Source of the DNA: Vibrio amylolyticus
GTDB taxonomy: Bacteria; Pseudomonadota; Gammaproteobacteria; Enterobacterales; Vibrionaceae
Length of the DNA stretch: 33,422 nucleotides
Direction of reading: 5' to 3'
Assembly: GCF_023145695.1 (NCBI RefSeq)
Contig: NZ_JAJHVV010000021.1
Location: 1 to 33,422, forward strand
Shown: piece after piece, positions 1 to 7,335 of the stretch
How positions within the stretch are numbered: the stretch's first letter is position 1
Layout: every line of letters begins with the position of its first letter
Notes under the pieces: generated by a model
What the model was told of the DNA's origin: nothing
Seen by the model: the letters and a program-made list of their open reading frames with translations, nothing else
Databases searched by the model: none
Position numbers and translations under genes: made by a program

Positions 1-1585
1 CTTCTGTCACAGGATCGGGGCTCACCACCGTCAGTACTGGTGTATCGGCGTTATCTTCACCATCTAGATCATCCACGATGATCGCACTACCGCTATCATT
101 CAGATTAAGCTCGGTCAACTCCTCACCAATCTCGCCTAATACGTTCACGTCTAGAGCGAAGTTTTCGCTCCCTTCGAAAATATCGTCATTAACAGTCGCC
201 ACACTCACGGAGATCCCAGAAGCATCACCAGGAATAGGTAACGTGTCGCCATTGCTGATAATAAACTCTCGAACACCGTCACCATCGGTGTAGCTAACGG
301 TAATCCCATTAAACGCTACGAGATCAGCCAGTTCCGCACTACCATCAACATTCAAGGTAAAGGTATAATCCAAAACCGCGTCCACATCGTTACTGAGTTC
401 GACACCAAATACTGCACTGCCCCCTTCGGTTACGTCGTCTGAATTACTAACGATTAGGGTTGGTCGATCATCATCGGGGTCTTCACCTGGACCCGAACCG
501 TCATCAACAATACTGCTATCAACAGATCCACTTCCGACAAGCCCACTTACTGATTCAACGTTTAGACTGAAAGACTCGCTACCTTCATAAACGTCATCTT
601 GTATGGTCGAGAGGACAACAGACAATGAAGTGACGCCAGCTGGCACTACAACGGTACCGTCTTCAGCAATAGTTAGAATTTCACCTGTATTTGTTTCAAC
701 GACAGCTTCACCAATATCTTCGTCTTCTGCAGTCTCAAGCCCCAACGAAAGATTTAATGTCGTGTCTTGATCGGAGGCTTTATCAAAGCTTATTGTGTAT
801 TCACCGTCTTGCCCTTCACCGATAACCGAAGGACCCGTAATACTAATCTCCGGGATTGGGTTAACGACAATATCGACAGTAATAATATCCGTTCCACCTA
901 GTCCATCCGAAACGGTCACAGTGAAGCTATCGTCACCATCATAATTTTCATTTGGTGTGTATTCCCACGAACCATCTTCCCCAACAGTTACGACACCATT
1001 CGCAGGTAAAGTATCTAACTCAAAAGTAAGTGGATCATCATCAGGGTCTGTTGCGGTTAACTCCCCCGAAATAGCCGTGTCCTCATCCGTTTCAACCGAG
1101 ATACTCTCTCCAATTGGAGCAGCAAACGCACTAAAGAAAGGGGCTTCATTAACAATGACATCAATCAGCGCAAGACTCTGAGTTTCTGACAACCCCTGAC
1201 CTTCTAACGCCTCAGTATCAAATTCGGTTTCCGCAATTGTCTCAGAGCCATCTCTTTCAATCGTACCACTGGTCCCTAGACTTGAACCCCCGGCTCCTCC
1301 GGCGGCGGTTGCAAAGTCATCATTGGCTGTCGGGTCGACCCCTTGTTCTAATTGCTCAAAGATTTGCGCAATTTCGCCTTCAAGATCGAGTTCGGTAAAG
1401 CCGCCATCAGCATTTGTTAATCCAGCTTCTATCACCGGCTCATCTGGTCCGCCATTGTCTACGGTCACAGTCACTTCACCGGGCAAAGGAATTTCCCCTG
1501 GAGCAAGTTCTCGAATCTGTCCGTTTACATCAATTACTATGGTTGCGTTAGCAAGACCAAATAGCGATAAGTTTCCAATACCCAT
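1..1585 (-). CDS. LapA-type giant repeat adhesin, N-terminal 528 codons (partial)
   Basis: The open frame starts at ATG 1585-1583, preceded by AGGA at 1594-1597, and runs off the left edge without a stop. Residues 1-125 resemble the retention module of LapA-type RTX adhesins: a beta-rich start (MGIGNLSLFGLANATIV), then an acidic linker with the motif TAAG at residues 93-96 followed by a Gly/Ser-rich stretch. TAAG-type di-alanine sites are what the periplasmic protease LapG cuts in LapA. Residues about 147-245 form a cadherin/VCBS-like module (DPDDDPLTFEL, then YTPNENYDGDDSFTVTVSDG). Residues about 247-362 and 374-506 look like two Calx-beta-like repeats, each with the signature DDxxEGSExF. 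The family is exported by a type I system, is retained in the outer membrane through the N-terminus, and mediates surface attachment. The C-terminal adhesive and RTX secretion parts are not in the window. Divergent TolC-like and OmpA-like genes support the assignment. Exact ligand unknown. Confidence 0.88.
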   Translation of the reverse strand, partial: MGIGNLSLFGLANATIVIDVNGQIRELAPGEIPLPGEVTVTVDNGGPDEPVIEAGLTNADGGFTELDLEGEIAQIFEQLEQGVDPTANDDFATAAGGAGGSSLGTSGTIERDGSETIAETEFDTEALEGQGLSETQSLALIDVIVNEAPFFSAFAAPIGESISVETDEDTAISGELTATDPDDDPLTFELDTLPANGVVTVGEDGSWEYTPNENYDGDDSFTVTVSDGLGGTDIITVDIVVNPIPEISITGPSVIGEGQDGEYTISFDKASDQDTTLNLSLGLETAEDEDIGEAVVETNTGEILTIAEDGTVVVPAGVTSLSVVLSTIQDDVYEGSESFSLNVESVSGLVGSGSVDSSIVDDGSGPGEDPDDDRPTLIVSNSDDVTEGGSAVFGVELSNDVDAVLDYTFTLNVDGSAELADLVAFNGITVSYTDGDGVREFIISNGDTLPIPGDASGISVSVATVNDDIFEGSENFALDVNVLGEIGEELTELNLNDSGSAIIVDDLDGEDNADTPVLTVVSPDPVTE

Positions 1586-1877
1586 AATTCTCGTCCTATG
1601 GCAGCAACAGCCACAAAAACCCCGCACGCAGGGCCTCTGTCAAAATGACATTCATTTTGCTTCTCATCTAAATTTAGAAGGTTTTTAGTGATAATCCAGT
1701 CAATAAACGCGTGTTACTCGGACATATTTCACAAGTTGTCAATATTTAAGGGGATTTAATTTTGAATTAAGTTCTCAAAATGACTCAAGCTCTACTAAAC
1801 TTCCAAGAATTAACATTTATGTAACTTAATATTTCTGACTGAAGTATCCGTTATATGTTCATTAAAGGAGTATGTGA
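1586..1877. promoter_or_regulatory. Divergent promoter region, adhesin / TolC-like operon
   Basis: This 292-base AT-rich gap separates two divergent genes, so both promoters must lie in it or beyond it. Two perfect palindromes stand out: CAAAATGA-CAT-TCATTTTG at 1641-1659 and TCTAAATTTAGA at 1667-1678. Both are candidate operators. The downstream gene has a clear Shine-Dalgarno AAAGGAG at 1864-1870. No promoter hexamers could be chosen with confidence. Confidence 0.5.
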
Positions 1878-3191
1878 GTGAGATGGAATAAGCCTGCTTT
1901 GCTAGGTTGTTTAATCGCCGCAAGTTTTGGTGCCTCTGGCCAAACACTAGAACAAGCCGTCGCGATTACACTGGCAACTAACCCTGAAGTAAAAAGCATT
2001 TATAATGAGTATTTAAGTAAGGTGAAGGAGAGTGATGCCTCTGGGGGTGCTTACCTACCGAGTATTGATCTGGATGCTGGGATTGGATACGAGGGTATTA
2101 GCCCAGCGGAATCTTTAAATCAACCTGACACTGATGAAACGAGAAAAGAAGCATCTATCAGTTTAACTCAGCTGTTATGGGATGGTTCAGCAACTCTGCG
2201 TGATATGGACAGAACCGCAGCAGAAGCAGAATCTGTCAGGTTACAAATCCTTGCAGACTCTCAGGATATCGCCCTTCAAGTGACCCAAGTCTATTTAGAT
2301 GCAGTCAAAGCCACTGAGGTTTTAGCGCTATCAGAAAGTAACTTAGCCGTACACAAAAAGATCTATAAGGATATTAAACGACGATCGGAATCAGGGATTG
2401 GCTCAACTGCCGATGTCTCGCAAGTGGAAGCTCGTATCGCTAAGGCACACGGTAATTTACTTGCTGCGCAAAACAACTTAGTTGATACACATACGCAGTT
2501 TTATCGATTAGTTGGGCAACAACCTCTTGGTCTAATCTACCCACGAGCCGATGAATCTAAACTGCCACTTTCTCTAACCGACGCGATCGATGTTGCTTTT
2601 GATAACCACCCTGTGATTCAAATTGCCAAAGCCGACATTGACGCTGCTCGGTTCCAATACGAACAGACCAAGGGCGTTAACTACCCTACTCTTTCTCTCG
2701 AAGCAAGTCAGACATGGCGAGATGACGCCGGAGGAGATAAAGGTAATAGCGAAGAAACGCTCGCGATGCTGCGTTTACGTTATAATTTGTTCAATGGTGG
2801 TACTGATAGCGACCTAACCGAACGAGCGGCTTATCAGTTAAACAAGTCTAAAGATTTACGCGATAATGCGTATCGTCAAGTAGAAGAAGGTCTACGCCTC
2901 TCTTGGTCTGCACTCGACCTCACGTTACAACAAAAGAACTTCCTCGCTGACCACGTTGATTCAGCATCTGAAACAGTTATTGCCTATGACAAGCAATATA
3001 AGATTGGGCAACGAACATTGCTGGATTTGCTCAATACGGAAAATGAGCTTTTCGAAGCTCGAAAAGATTACTTGGATGCCCACTATTCTGAACAATATGC
3101 GAAATACCGAGTAATGAATGCAACAGGCTCACTGCTTGATGCACTATTAGTGGATATCCCTGAAGATTGGACAGAGCGAGTGGAGTATTGA
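1878..3191 (+). CDS. TolC/AggA-family outer membrane efflux protein (adhesin secretion channel)
   Basis: The 437-residue protein belongs to the OEP family of TolC-like trimeric outer membrane channels. It starts at GTG 1878, placed by AAAGGAG seven bases upstream. Residues 1-21 form a Sec signal peptide ending ASFGASG, so the mature protein starts near QTLEQAV. The two-repeat OEP pattern is visible: long helices such as AESVRLQILADSQDIALQV in the first half, and a second repeat from about residue 240 (IAKADIDAARFQYEQ) with a strand pair around LRLRYNLFNGG. LapE, the LapA secretion channel, and AggA belong to this branch. Together with the divergent adhesin this suggests the outer membrane part of its type I exporter; the ABC transporter and the adaptor are not in the window. 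The lipoprotein gene follows after two bases, so they form an operon. Confidence 0.9.
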   Translation: MRWNKPALLGCLIAASFGASGQTLEQAVAITLATNPEVKSIYNEYLSKVKESDASGGAYLPSIDLDAGIGYEGISPAESLNQPDTDETRKEASISLTQLLWDGSATLRDMDRTAAEAESVRLQILADSQDIALQVTQVYLDAVKATEVLALSESNLAVHKKIYKDIKRRSESGIGSTADVSQVEARIAKAHGNLLAAQNNLVDTHTQFYRLVGQQPLGLIYPRADESKLPLSLTDAIDVAFDNHPVIQIAKADIDAARFQYEQTKGVNYPTLSLEASQTWRDDAGGDKGNSEETLAMLRLRYNLFNGGTDSDLTERAAYQLNKSKDLRDNAYRQVEEGLRLSWSALDLTLQQKNFLADHVDSASETVIAYDKQYKIGQRTLLDLLNTENELFEARKDYLDAHYSEQYAKYRVMNATGSLLDALLVDIPEDWTERVEY

Positions 3192-3193
3192 TT

Positions 3194-3808
3194 ATGATGA
3201 ATAAAACAATCTTAGCCATCGCTGTCGCCTCTTTCACTCTAGCAGTATCTGGGTGTGCTAACGACGACTACGACTATATCGAGACGAGTAAAGCGAACCA
3301 AATCTCTGACCTGCTCGATGATGATAGAGATGGTGTCGTTAATGCTAGAGATATTTGCCCCGGTACACCGGAAAAAGCAACCGTCGATAATGATGGCTGC
3401 GGTGTCACTATCTCTGAACAAGATTCTATGCAGTTAAGAATATTGTTTGGTCACGACTCCTATGAGATCAACCCAGTCTTTGCGAGTCAAATTCAAACCA
3501 TGGCTGACTTTTTGAAAACCTATCAATCGGCTTCAATTGAAATTCAGGGTTTCGCAAGTAAAGTTGGCTCAAACGAGTATAACCTAGAGCTTTCCAAGCA
3601 AAGAGCAAAAATGGTGAGAGAAAAACTTCTCTCATATGAAATATCTCCTGATAGAGTCGAGATTGTAGGTTATGGTGAAACTCGATTAGAAAGTGAAGAA
3701 GAAGATCCTGCTTCTCATGCTGTAAACCGAAAAGTAACGGCGACCGTGGTTGGCTTAAGAGAAGAAGTTGTCGAAGAGTGGAATATCTTTACGACGTTGG
3801 AAAAATAA
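3194..3808 (+). CDS. OmpA-family lipoprotein with TSP3 calcium repeat
   Basis: The protein has 204 residues. The chosen start is ATG ATG at 3194, two bases after the upstream stop; an in-frame start at 3167 would put extra residues before an otherwise ideal signal. Residues 1-20 are a lipoprotein signal with lipobox VSGC and acylated Cys21. The next residue is Ala, which favours outer membrane sorting. Residues 42-70 (DDDRDGVVNARDICPGTPE) match a thrombospondin type 3-like calcium-binding repeat. Residues about 80-187 form an OmpA C-terminal domain, normally a peptidoglycan-binding module (LRILFGHDSYEINP, LSKQRAKMVREKL, VGYGETRLE, NRKV). The residue corresponding to the diaminopimelate-contacting Asp of OmpA (GYTDRIGS) is Ser122 here (GFASKVGS), while the Arg of LSxxRA is kept (Arg137). 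It may anchor the secretion channel or the adhesin at the cell wall. Confidence 0.9.
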   Translation: MMNKTILAIAVASFTLAVSGCANDDYDYIETSKANQISDLLDDDRDGVVNARDICPGTPEKATVDNDGCGVTISEQDSMQLRILFGHDSYEINPVFASQIQTMADFLKTYQSASIEIQGFASKVGSNEYNLELSKQRAKMVREKLLSYEISPDRVEIVGYGETRLESEEEDPASHAVNRKVTATVVGLREEVVEEWNIFTTLEK

Positions 3809-3875
3809 CACTTAGACGCGATACTAGCTAAGTTATAGAAGCCAAGTTCTAGAAACTAGAAAGCTTATAAAACTA

Positions 3876-3910
3876 AAAAGCGCTCCATCATAGGTGATGG
3901 AGCGCTTTTA
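3876..3910. terminator. Bidirectional terminator between OmpA lipoprotein and mrpG
   Basis: AAAAGCGCTCCATCA pairs perfectly with TGATGGAGCGCTTTT around a four-base TAGG loop. T-rich tails are present in both directions, so it can serve the plus-strand lipoprotein operon and the minus-strand mrp operon, which converge here. Confidence 0.92.
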
Positions 3911-3930
3911 TTTACTTCAGTTTATAGAGG

Positions 3931-4311
3931 TTACGACGTTTTCTTCTTCTCTTCACAACGGCTTGAAAGCTGGTGCGTTTCCATATCGTACTGCTCTTTA
4001 ATGGCGTCCTTTACAGTTCCTTCCCATACACAAACACCAACAAAGTAACTCGCTCTTGCTAATACATGCGCAGCGATTGGGGCTGTAAAAATAACAAAAA
4101 CCACCACAGCGCCCGCTCGTACTACAACAGCAGTATCGTCCCAAAAGACAATAGCAAACGCGATCACCAATAAGCCAATCCCCAGCGCTCCCGCCTTCGT
4201 GGTTGCATGCATGCGCGTTAGCAAATCAGGCATACGGTTTAGACCAATACTCGCGAGCAACATTAGGAATGAGCCCATGAGAACAAGGAACGCTATTACA
4301 AAATCAATCAT
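3931..4311 (-). CDS. mrpG: Na+/H+ antiporter subunit MrpG
   Basis: This is the last gene of the seven-gene Mrp operon and encodes 126 residues. Three membrane helices are visible: residues about 1-24 (FVIAFLVLMGSFLMLLASIGLNRMPD), 41-60 (GALGIGLLVIAFAIVFW) and 66-88. The segment LNRMPDLLTRMHATTKAGALG is characteristic of the MnhG/PhaG family. MrpG is a small integral subunit of the hetero-oligomeric Mrp complex in the inner membrane. The C-terminal 35 residues are hydrophilic and charged, ending in a Lys-rich tail (CEEKKKTS), probably cytoplasmic. The start overlaps the end of mrpF by eight bases, which points to translational coupling. A strong terminator follows 20 bases downstream. Confidence 0.92.
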   Translation of the reverse strand: MIDFVIAFLVLMGSFLMLLASIGLNRMPDLLTRMHATTKAGALGIGLLVIAFAIVFWDDTAVVVRAGAVVVFVIFTAPIAAHVLARASYFVGVCVWEGTVKDAIKEQYDMETHQLSSRCEEKKKTS

Positions 4312-4579
4312 CTTTACGGATCCCTCTTTGCTCTAAATAACGAGAAAAACCAACGGCAGCCAAGAATGACGTTAACGCCAGAACAATGGCTACATCAATA
4401 AACTTCGGCTCATTATGAGCAATGCTGTAAAGCACGATCAGGCCAACAGTTAAAGACGCCATTAGCTCTAGAGCGACAACACGATCGGGAAGCGAAGGTC
4501 CCTTCAACAAACGAGCACAGGCAAAAAGTAGCGCAATAGTCAGTATGATGAAGCTAATATCATAGACGGTTTCTAACAT
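4304..4579 (-). CDS. mrpF: Na+/H+ antiporter subunit MrpF
   Basis: The 91-residue protein has three predicted helices (about 6-24, 36-54, 60-78) and the family segment LLKGPSLPDRVVALELMASLTVG, which identifies MnhF/PhaF. MrpF is an obligatory small membrane subunit of the Mrp antiporter. It follows mrpE after four bases and overlaps mrpG by eight. The length agrees with the family. Confidence 0.92.
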   Translation of the reverse strand: MLETVYDISFIILTIALLFACARLLKGPSLPDRVVALELMASLTVGLIVLYSIAHNEPKFIDVAIVLALTSFLAAVGFSRYLEQRGIRKDD

Positions 4580-4583
4580 AATT

Positions 4584-5057
4584 TTACCCCAGCAAATCGA
4601 TAATCATGGCTTCAAGGCGCTTAAATTCAGCGATATGAAGCTGTTCATCTTCAAAGTACATCATATGCACGTACAACACTTTTTTATCGGTCGAGACATC
4701 TAGTGCTAACGAGCCAGGCGTAACTGTGATTAATGAAGAAAACATAGTAATGCCGCCATCACTTTGAATATCCAACGGTACGGCAATCACAGCAGGCTTC
4801 ATTAAGTGCGTTGGCGTTAGTACGTCATAAGCTACACGAGCGTTCGCTTTGATTAAGTCCCAGATGAAGAACAGAATGAAGTTCAATAGCTTTGGCAGTT
4901 TTCCAAAATACGCACCAAACAATGGTCGGTCACGTAATGCATAGGCCAATACAATGTAGCTCATTAGCATGCCGGCAAATAAATTGGAAATTGTGTAACT
5001 TCCAGATAGCACGACCCAAGCCAGTGCCAATAGCATATTCCATCCAAATGCTTTCAT
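4584..5057 (-). CDS. mrpE: Na+/H+ antiporter subunit MrpE
   Basis: The 157-residue protein matches the MnhE/MrpE family. It has two or three N-terminal membrane segments (residues about 5-41), then the amphipathic region ALRDRPLFGAYFGKLPKLLNF, and a soluble C-terminal domain with the family segment MFSSLITVTPGSLALDVSTDKKVLYVHMM. MrpE is needed for assembly and stability of the Mrp complex. Its start shares one base with the mrpD stop (position 5057), so the two genes are coupled. Confidence 0.92.
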   Translation of the reverse strand: MKAFGWNMLLALAWVVLSGSYTISNLFAGMLMSYIVLAYALRDRPLFGAYFGKLPKLLNFILFFIWDLIKANARVAYDVLTPTHLMKPAVIAVPLDIQSDGGITMFSSLITVTPGSLALDVSTDKKVLYVHMMYFEDEQLHIAEFKRLEAMIIDLLG

Positions 5058-6550
5058 TATTGACCTCCTAACACAGCTTGAATGTACTGCTGTGGATCAA
5101 GGATTTGTTCTGCTGTCATAGAAGCTAGCTGCACAAACCACTCTGCATTAATACCAATCGTCACGGTAATGATCGCCATGAGAACAATCGGAAGATACAT
5201 GCAGAATCGCTCTGAATCAGACATAGGCTCTTTGACTTCCGCTTCTTCTGGCAGTTTTTTCCAGAAAGCTTCAGCCCAAATCTTAATCATCGAGTACATA
5301 GTTAGCAAGCCAACAGCGAGTGAAGCAAACACGGCAATCCACTCTTTTGCATCGATACCCGCTTTAATGACTACAAACTTAGCGAAGAAACCCGATAACG
5401 GTGGAATACCGGCTAGAGACATCGCTGGAATAGCAAACAAAATCGCTAATACTGGCGCTGACTTATACAAACCACCCAGTTTTTCTAAGCGATAGCTGCC
5501 ATGCATTCGGTGCATCACACCACTGATTAGGAACAAGTTAGTTTTCACAACAATGTGGTGGAATAGATAGAACACACCACCCAGAATAGCTAATGGTGTA
5601 AACAGCGCTAAACCTAAGATCATGTAACCAATTTGGCTCACAATGTGGAAAGATAGAATTCTACGCACATCAAATTGCGCTGCGGCACCCAAAACGCCGG
5701 TAACCATGGTAAAGATACCCATCCACATCAGAATCGTGTTGTGGGTGAAACCAATGTCACCAACAAAGATAACACTGAACACACGGTATAGAGCGTAAAC
5801 GCCAACTTTAGTTAACAGGCCAGCAAAGACCGCTGAAATAGCCACTGGTGGCGTATGGTACGAAGCAGGAAGCCAGAAGAACAGTGGGAATGCTGCTGCT
5901 TTGATACCGAATGCGACCAAGAAGAGTAACGAAATTACCGTCACGACTTCTGGGTTATCCGACATCGACAGCTTCTGACCAAGATCGGCCATGTTCAATG
6001 TGCCTGCATAAGCGTATAGCAAACCAACCGCACTTAAGAACAGAGCAGATGAAAGTAAGTTAAGCGTTACATACTTCAGCGCACCTTCCATTTGGCTACG
6101 TTCACCGCCAAGGATTAGCAAACCGAACGACGCCACTAGCATGATCTCAAACCATACATACAGGTTGAAAATATCACCAGTTAGGAACGACCCAACTACA
6201 CCTGCAAGCATCAAATGAAGCAGTGGGTAAAAGCCGAACTTTTCATGCTCCTTCGTCATTGTCGCTAACGCGTATATCGATATACAGAAAGCAACAACGG
6301 AAGAAACCGTCACCATCACCACCGCTAACAAGTCAGCGACTAAGGTAATACCGAACGGTGCTTCCCAGCCACCAAGATTGGTCGCTTGAATGCCACTGGT
6401 GTAAACCTTATGGAATAAAGTAATCGCAGCAACAAGCAACGAGAAATTAGAAATAACGCTGACCCAACGCTGCAGCGTGCGGTGTTTCCACAACATCATA
6501 GATATTGCTGCGGCAAACATCGGAATCAGTACTGGCATTAATAGCATCAT
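5057..6550 (-). CDS. mrpD: Na+/H+ antiporter subunit MrpD (proton-pumping type membrane subunit)
   Basis: The 497-residue protein is a polytopic member of the NuoL/M/N-like antiporter family with about 14 helices. The charged residues expected in the proton path are present: Glu135 in FNLYVWFEIMLVASF and Lys217 in AFGIKAAAFPLFFWLP, corresponding to residues shown to matter in Bacillus MrpD. HTPPVAISAVFAGLLTKVGVYAL is the discontinuous-helix region typical of the family. With MrpA it carries out exchange of cytoplasmic Na+ for external H+. The ATG start overlaps the mrpC stop in an ATGA arrangement (6547-6550). Confidence 0.95.
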   Translation of the reverse strand: MMLLMPVLIPMFAAAISMMLWKHRTLQRWVSVISNFSLLVAAITLFHKVYTSGIQATNLGGWEAPFGITLVADLLAVVMVTVSSVVAFCISIYALATMTKEHEKFGFYPLLHLMLAGVVGSFLTGDIFNLYVWFEIMLVASFGLLILGGERSQMEGALKYVTLNLLSSALFLSAVGLLYAYAGTLNMADLGQKLSMSDNPEVVTVISLLFLVAFGIKAAAFPLFFWLPASYHTPPVAISAVFAGLLTKVGVYALYRVFSVIFVGDIGFTHNTILMWMGIFTMVTGVLGAAAQFDVRRILSFHIVSQIGYMILGLALFTPLAILGGVFYLFHHIVVKTNLFLISGVMHRMHGSYRLEKLGGLYKSAPVLAILFAIPAMSLAGIPPLSGFFAKFVVIKAGIDAKEWIAVFASLAVGLLTMYSMIKIWAEAFWKKLPEEAEVKEPMSDSERFCMYLPIVLMAIITVTIGINAEWFVQLASMTAEQILDPQQYIQAVLGGQ

Positions 6551-6900
6551 AATTGAGAATCTGTACTCTTCATTTCATTCATATCGTCTGCACCTATAAC
6601 TTTATAAGCGCGTTTTATCAGTACAACGGCAAACGCCAATACACCAAAACTAATAACGATAGCGGTTAAGATAAGGGCCTGTGGCAAAGGGTCTGCGATA
6701 GCACCCACTGGCATTGTCATTCCCTCTTCAATAAGTGGTGGTGCACCTCGAACAAGTCCGCCGCCAGTGAAGATAAGAAGGTTGGTCGCGTTGGATAAAA
6801 TCATTAATCCAATCACTAACTTAACAACGCTGCGTCGTAACATCATGTAGAGTGCTGCCGCATAAAGAGCACCAATGACAATAGCAAATAAAGTTGTCAT
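6547..6900 (-). CDS. mrpC: Na+/H+ antiporter subunit MrpC (NuoK-like)
   Basis: The 117-residue protein has three helices and the NuoK-like segments LVIGLMILSNATNLLIFTGG and DPLPQALILTAIVISFGVLAFAVVL, typical of MnhC/MrpC. It is homologous to the NuoK subunit of complex I and sits between the two large antiporter-like subunits. The ATG at 6900-6898 follows the mrpB stop directly, with GGAGGAATAG just upstream as a strong ribosome binding site. The end overlaps mrpD. Confidence 0.94.
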   Translation of the reverse strand: MTTLFAIVIGALYAAALYMMLRRSVVKLVIGLMILSNATNLLIFTGGGLVRGAPPLIEEGMTMPVGAIADPLPQALILTAIVISFGVLAFAVVLIKRAYKVIGADDMNEMKSTDSQL

Positions 6901-7335
6901 CTATTCCTCCAGTTGTGCTAACGAAAACAGTAGCGTTGTCACCATGCCAGTAACGACAAGATAGACGCCAATATCAAAAATCAACGGCGTGCTGATTTTC
7001 AGCTCGCCTAGACCAGGAACGTTTACATACCACCACACAGCACTTAGGTATGCACTTCCAGACTGAACGACACCAATCAAGCCACTGATTAAAGAGATGA
7101 TGAGACCACCTCCCATTAAGTAGCTGCTATCAATTCCGATCAGTTTACGCGTTTGAGCCGCATCAAATGCAAACAGATGTAATGCAAACGCAGTTGATGC
7201 CACTAGGCCAGCAATAAAGCCACCGCCCGGTTCATCGTGCCCACGTAAGAGAAGAAACACTGAGAACAGCAGTAACATCGGCAGTAGGAAACGAGCCACT
7301 ACCTGTAGAATGAGAGAAGTACCGGTATTGTTCAT
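6901..7335 (-). CDS. mrpB: Na+/H+ antiporter subunit MrpB
   Basis: The 144-residue protein belongs to the MnhB family. It has four helices and the signature LLRGHDEPGGGFIAGLVASTAFALH (residues about 26-50). MrpB contributes to the membrane arm of the Mrp complex. Its ATG overlaps the mrpA stop in a TAATG junction at 7335, with AGGAAGGA upstream inside mrpA as the ribosome binding site. Confidence 0.94.
   Translation of the reverse strand: MNNTGTSLILQVVARFLLPMLLLFSVFLLLRGHDEPGGGFIAGLVASTAFALHLFAFDAAQTRKLIGIDSSYLMGGGLIISLISGLIGVVQSGSAYLSAVWWYVNVPGLGELKISTPLIFDIGVYLVVTGMVTTLLFSLAQLEE

Noticed and set aside
78..1688. Several plus-strand open frames across the adhesin region
   Set aside because: They are antisense to a continuous 528-codon minus-strand frame with clear repeat-domain signatures; their translations are Ser/Thr/Pro-rich without any domain.
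3167..3193. Longer N-terminus for the OmpA lipoprotein
   Set aside because: It overlaps the TolC-like gene and would bury the lipoprotein signal; ATG 3194 gives a standard signal peptide.
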